Below are positions 60,773 to 64,000 of a stretch of 64,000 nucleotides of DNA, in pieces. Below the pieces are notes generated by a model. That model was not told where the DNA came from. It ran no database searches and saw nothing but the letters and a program-made list of their open reading frames with translations. Every line of letters starts with the position of its first letter. Position 1 is the stretch's first letter. The DNA is taken from positions 18,191 to 82,190 of the forward strand of contig CACHVZ010000002.1 in the NCBI GenBank assembly GCA_902583445.1, given 5' to 3'. The stretch comes from an uncultured Bacteroidota bacterium. GTDB lineage: Bacteria > Bacteroidota > Bacteroidia > Flavobacteriales > Flavobacteriaceae. A program made the position numbers and the translations under genes.

Positions 60773-61843
60773 TTAAATCTTATAGGTTATAGCATTTATA
60801 TTCATACCTGCTCCTACACTTGCAAACATTATTATGTCTCCTTTATTTAAGACATGTCCTCCATAGTTGTTTCTTTTAACTATATCAAAAAGAGTTGGAA
60901 TTGTAGCTACTGAACTGTTTCCAAATTCTTCTATGTTCATTGGAAGAACACCCTCTGGTGGAATATTTTTATAGAGTCTATAAAATCTCTTAATAATTGC
61001 TTCATCCATTTTTTTATTAGCTTGATGAATAAATATTTTTTTAAGATCATTAATATTACATTTAGACTCATCAAAACATGATTTCATTGCAATAGGAACA
61101 TTTGTAAGTGCAAATTCATATACTTTTCTACCCTGCATTTTGATAAACTTCTGATCTTTACTTTCTCTTAAGTCTTTATCATATGAAGAACCATAGAATA
61201 TAAAATCATTTTCACCCTCATGGGTAAAAGTTGCAGATTTATGAGATAATATTCCCCCATCATAAGAAGTATCTTTTTCTAATATCGTAGCACCTGATCC
61301 ATCTGCATATATCATAGAGTCTCTATCGTTTTTGTCTAGAATTCTTGAAAGTGTGTCACAACCAATTATTAAGCATTTATTTGCCATTCCAGACTTAATA
61401 AAAGATTTTGCTTGAATTATTCCTTCTAACCAACCCGGGCAACCACAAATAATGTCATATGCTACACAATTTGGATTTTTGATTTTAAGTTTTGCTTTAA
61501 CTTTTGAAGCAATTGAAGGAAGTGTATCTACTTGCCCACTATTATATGAAATATCTCCTGCATTATGAGCGACAATAATGTAGTCTAATTTTTCTTGATC
61601 AATTTTTGAATTAACAATTGCACCTTTTGCAGCAACTGTTGCTAAGTCAGAAGAATTTATTTCATCAGAGGCATATCTTCTCTGGTAGATACCAGTTATA
61701 GACTTAAACTTTTCGATTATTTCTGAATTTGAACTTTGAATATCAATTCCATCTCTATCAAGGAATTTATTCTGAAGAAAATCTGAATTTTTCTTTGTGA
61801 TATCTGGTATGCAACTTCCTGTACCAGTTATTCTGTAGTTCAT
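60773..61843 (-). CDS. 3-oxoacyl-ACP synthase III-family protein (divergent paralogue)
   Basis: YDIICGCPGWLEGIIQAKSFIKSG (Cys), FIHQANKKMDE (His), EFGNSSVATIPTL (Asn). Confidence 0.87.
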   Translation of the reverse strand: MNYRITGTGSCIPDITKKNSDFLQNKFLDRDGIDIQSSNSEIIEKFKSITGIYQRRYASDEINSSDLATVAAKGAIVNSKIDQEKLDYIIVAHNAGDISYNSGQVDTLPSIASKVKAKLKIKNPNCVAYDIICGCPGWLEGIIQAKSFIKSGMANKCLIIGCDTLSRILDKNDRDSMIYADGSGATILEKDTSYDGGILSHKSATFTHEGENDFIFYGSSYDKDLRESKDQKFIKMQGRKVYEFALTNVPIAMKSCFDESKCNINDLKKIFIHQANKKMDEAIIKRFYRLYKNIPPEGVLPMNIEEFGNSSVATIPTLFDIVKRNNYGGHVLNKGDIIMFASVGAGMNINAITYKI

Positions 61844-61861
61844 TTTATAAAATTACTTAAA

Positions 61862-64000
61862 TTATTGATAAGTCTCTATAGGAGGGCAGCTACAAATTAA
61901 ATTCCTGTCACCATAAGCTTCATCTACTCTTCTAACTGATGGCCAAAATTTATTAGTTTTTAAATAGCTTTTAGGGAATGAGGCCTCTTCTCTACTATAT
62001 GGATATGGCCAGTCTGTGGACGTCAACATCTTTAATGTATGGGGTGAATTCCTGAGCATTTGTCTCTTGGAATCATCATCAGAAATAATCTCAGTATAAA
62101 TTGAATTAAGAGCTTCACAAAATTTATCTAATTCATTTAAATTTTCACTTTCAGTAGGTTCTATCATCATAGTGCCGGGAACAGGAAATGAAACAGTTGG
62201 AGCATGAAATCCATAATCTATTAGTCTTTTAGCAATATCTACAACTTCAATATTATATTTTTTGAAATTTCTACAATCTATAATAAACTCATGAGCTGAT
62301 CTTCCACTTTCTCCACTATAAAGTATTTTATAATTCTTCTCGAGTTTAGTCTTCAAATAGTTTGCATTTACTATCGCTATTTCAGTGGATTTTCTAATAC
62401 CCTCTCTACCTAACATCCTTATATATCCGTATGATATAATGCAAACAAGTGCAGACCCCCAGGGAGCTGATGAAATTCCCTCAAGTGAATAATCTCCACC
62501 TGTCTTAATTAATGGATTAGAAGGAAGAAATTCTTTAAGATGTTCTGCCACACAAATTGGCCCAACACCAGGACCACCTCCTCCATGTGGAATTGAGAAA
62601 GTTTTATGTAGATTCAAATGACAAACATCAGCACCAATTATTTTTGGACTTGTCAAGCCAACTTGCGCGTTCATGTTGGCACCATCCATGTATACTTGAC
62701 CACCATTTTGATGAATTAAATCATTAATTGATTGAATCTCAGATTCAAATACTCCATGAGTAGATGGGTAAGTAATCATCAATGCAGCAAGGTTATCTTT
62801 ATGTTCGTTTACTTTAGTTTTAAGATCTTCAATATCAATATTTCCTCTCTCATCAGTATTTATAACTACTACTTTTAATCCAGCCATAATTGCTGATGCA
62901 GGATTAGTTCCATGTGCAGAAGATGGAATTAAACATATGTTTCTGTGACTATCACCTTTTTTATCTAAATAAGATTTGATTACCATTAATCCACTGTATT
63001 CTCCTTGAGCACCAGAATTGGGTTGTAAAGAAGTTGCAGTAAAACCTGTAATTTCTGAAAGGTACCCTTCTAATCTATTTATTACCTCGTGATATCCTTT
63101 TGCTTGATCAACAGGAACAAAAGGATGTATGCTATTCCATTCCGTCCAACTTAACGGGATCATTTCTGAAGCTGAATTTAGCTTCATAGTGCAAGATCCA
63201 AGTGAAATCATAGACTGAGTTAGAGATAAATCCTTATTTTCTAATGATTTTATATATCTCATTAATGAAGTCTCAGAGTGGTATGAATTGAAAACAGGAT
63301 GAGACAAAATGTTAGATTTCCTTTCATTAATAACTTCAATATCTGTTGGAAATTCTTTAATGCCTGATTCTTTTTTAGCATAGTCTTCAAAAACTGAAAT
63401 AATTTCTGTTAGATCTTTTAAATTAGTTTTTTCATTTACAGAAATTGATATTTCATTATCTGAGAGATAGCAAAAATTAATCTTTTTTATAACTGCTAAT
63501 TCTTTTATTTTTTTTGATTCACATAAAACAGTTACTGTGTCAAAGAATTTAGAATATTTAATTTGAAGTCCAATAGACTTTAAACTTGTTTTTAGATAAA
63601 CAGCCTTAAGGTGAATTGATTTTGAAATTTCTTTTAAGCCCTTTGGACCATGATAGACTGCATACATTCCAGCCATTACTGCTAATAGAACTTGTGCAGT
63701 ACAGATATTTGATGTTGCTCTGTCTCTTTTAATATGTTGTTCTCTGGTTTGAAGAGCCATCCTAAGTGAATAATCACCATCTAGATCCTTGGTTACACCA
63801 ATAATTCTTCCTGGTATGTTTCTTTTGTACTTTTCTTTTGTTGCAAAAAAAGCAGCATGAGGTCCTCCATAACCAAGAGGTATTCCAAATCTTTGAGTTG
63901 TTCCAACAACAACATCAATTTTATCGGTATTAGGAGGTTCAATTAAAACTATTGACATTAAATCAACAGCAATAACTACTTTAAGATTTTCATTATTTAT
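61862..64000 (-). CDS. gcvP: Glycine dehydrogenase (decarboxylating), partial: N-terminus lies beyond the window edge
   Basis: Frame stays open past the listed Met at 63958 to base 64000 (..INNENLKVVIAVDLMSIVLIEPPN). PLP site HLNLHKTFSIPHGGGGPGVGPI; GCTMKLN; LQPNSGAQGEYSG. Confidence 0.96.
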   Translation of the reverse strand: MNNENLKVVIAVDLMSIVLIEPPNTDKIDVVVGTTQRFGIPLGYGGPHAAFFATKEKYKRNIPGRIIGVTKDLDGDYSLRMALQTREQHIKRDRATSNICTAQVLLAVMAGMYAVYHGPKGLKEISKSIHLKAVYLKTSLKSIGLQIKYSKFFDTVTVLCESKKIKELAVIKKINFCYLSDNEISISVNEKTNLKDLTEIISVFEDYAKKESGIKEFPTDIEVINERKSNILSHPVFNSYHSETSLMRYIKSLENKDLSLTQSMISLGSCTMKLNSASEMIPLSWTEWNSIHPFVPVDQAKGYHEVINRLEGYLSEITGFTATSLQPNSGAQGEYSGLMVIKSYLDKKGDSHRNICLIPSSAHGTNPASAIMAGLKVVVINTDERGNIDIEDLKTKVNEHKDNLAALMITYPSTHGVFESEIQSINDLIHQNGGQVYMDGANMNAQVGLTSPKIIGADVCHLNLHKTFSIPHGGGGPGVGPICVAEHLKEFLPSNPLIKTGGDYSLEGISSAPWGSALVCIISYGYIRMLGREGIRKSTEIAIVNANYLKTKLEKNYKILYSGESGRSAHEFIIDCRNFKKYNIEVVDIAKRLIDYGFHAPTVSFPVPGTMMIEPTESENLNELDKFCEALNSIYTEIISDDDSKRQMLRNSPHTLKMLTSTDWPYPYSREEASFPKSYLKTNKFWPSVRRVDEAYGDRNLICSCPPIETYQ

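Noticed and set aside
61862-63958. GcvP with Met at 63958 as a possible short or alternative P-protein subunit
   Set aside because: The frame is open beyond that Met to the window edge, so it is a truncated view of a normal long GcvP.

Overview
This 64 kb AT-rich window is a gene-dense bacterial chromosome segment. Family content points to Bacteroidota, most likely a streamlined marine Flavobacteria-like lineage: DUF3098/FtsX/TruB, HemD-DUF4271-glycosyltransferase-dihydroorotase-DUF4296, ExbB-ExbD-ExbD-PorT-like, DUF4212/SSS/Acs and a mevalonate pathway. Nearly all of it is housekeeping or metabolic: 2-oxoglutarate and pyruvate dehydrogenase subunits, beta-oxidation genes, three aminoacyl-tRNA synthetases or tRNA-modification genes, RpoN, PEP carboxylase, glycine decarboxylase, a two-component system and Mla-type transport. 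One tRNA-Ser(GGA) is present. I saw no CRISPR array, rRNA, intact mobile element or recognisable defence island. The items most worth a second look are: (i) an orphan N-terminal integrase fragment abutting a FAD oxidoreductase that has no ATG/GTG/TTG start; (ii) a decayed AraC-type HTH remnant; (iii) all six convergent protein-gene pairs overlapping at their stop codons by 4-12 bp; (iv) umuC placed upstream of umuD; (v) a MoxR/ChlI-like AAA+ plus VWA operon with an atypical Walker A; (vi) absence of uppP from the ftsX-DUF3098-truB cluster; (vii) a 48-bp in-frame tandem repeat in the PDH E2 linker. I did not find convincing evidence for a wholly new biological system. The AAA+/VWA pair is the best uncharacterised module. 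All family calls come from reading the protein sequences; no database search was run.
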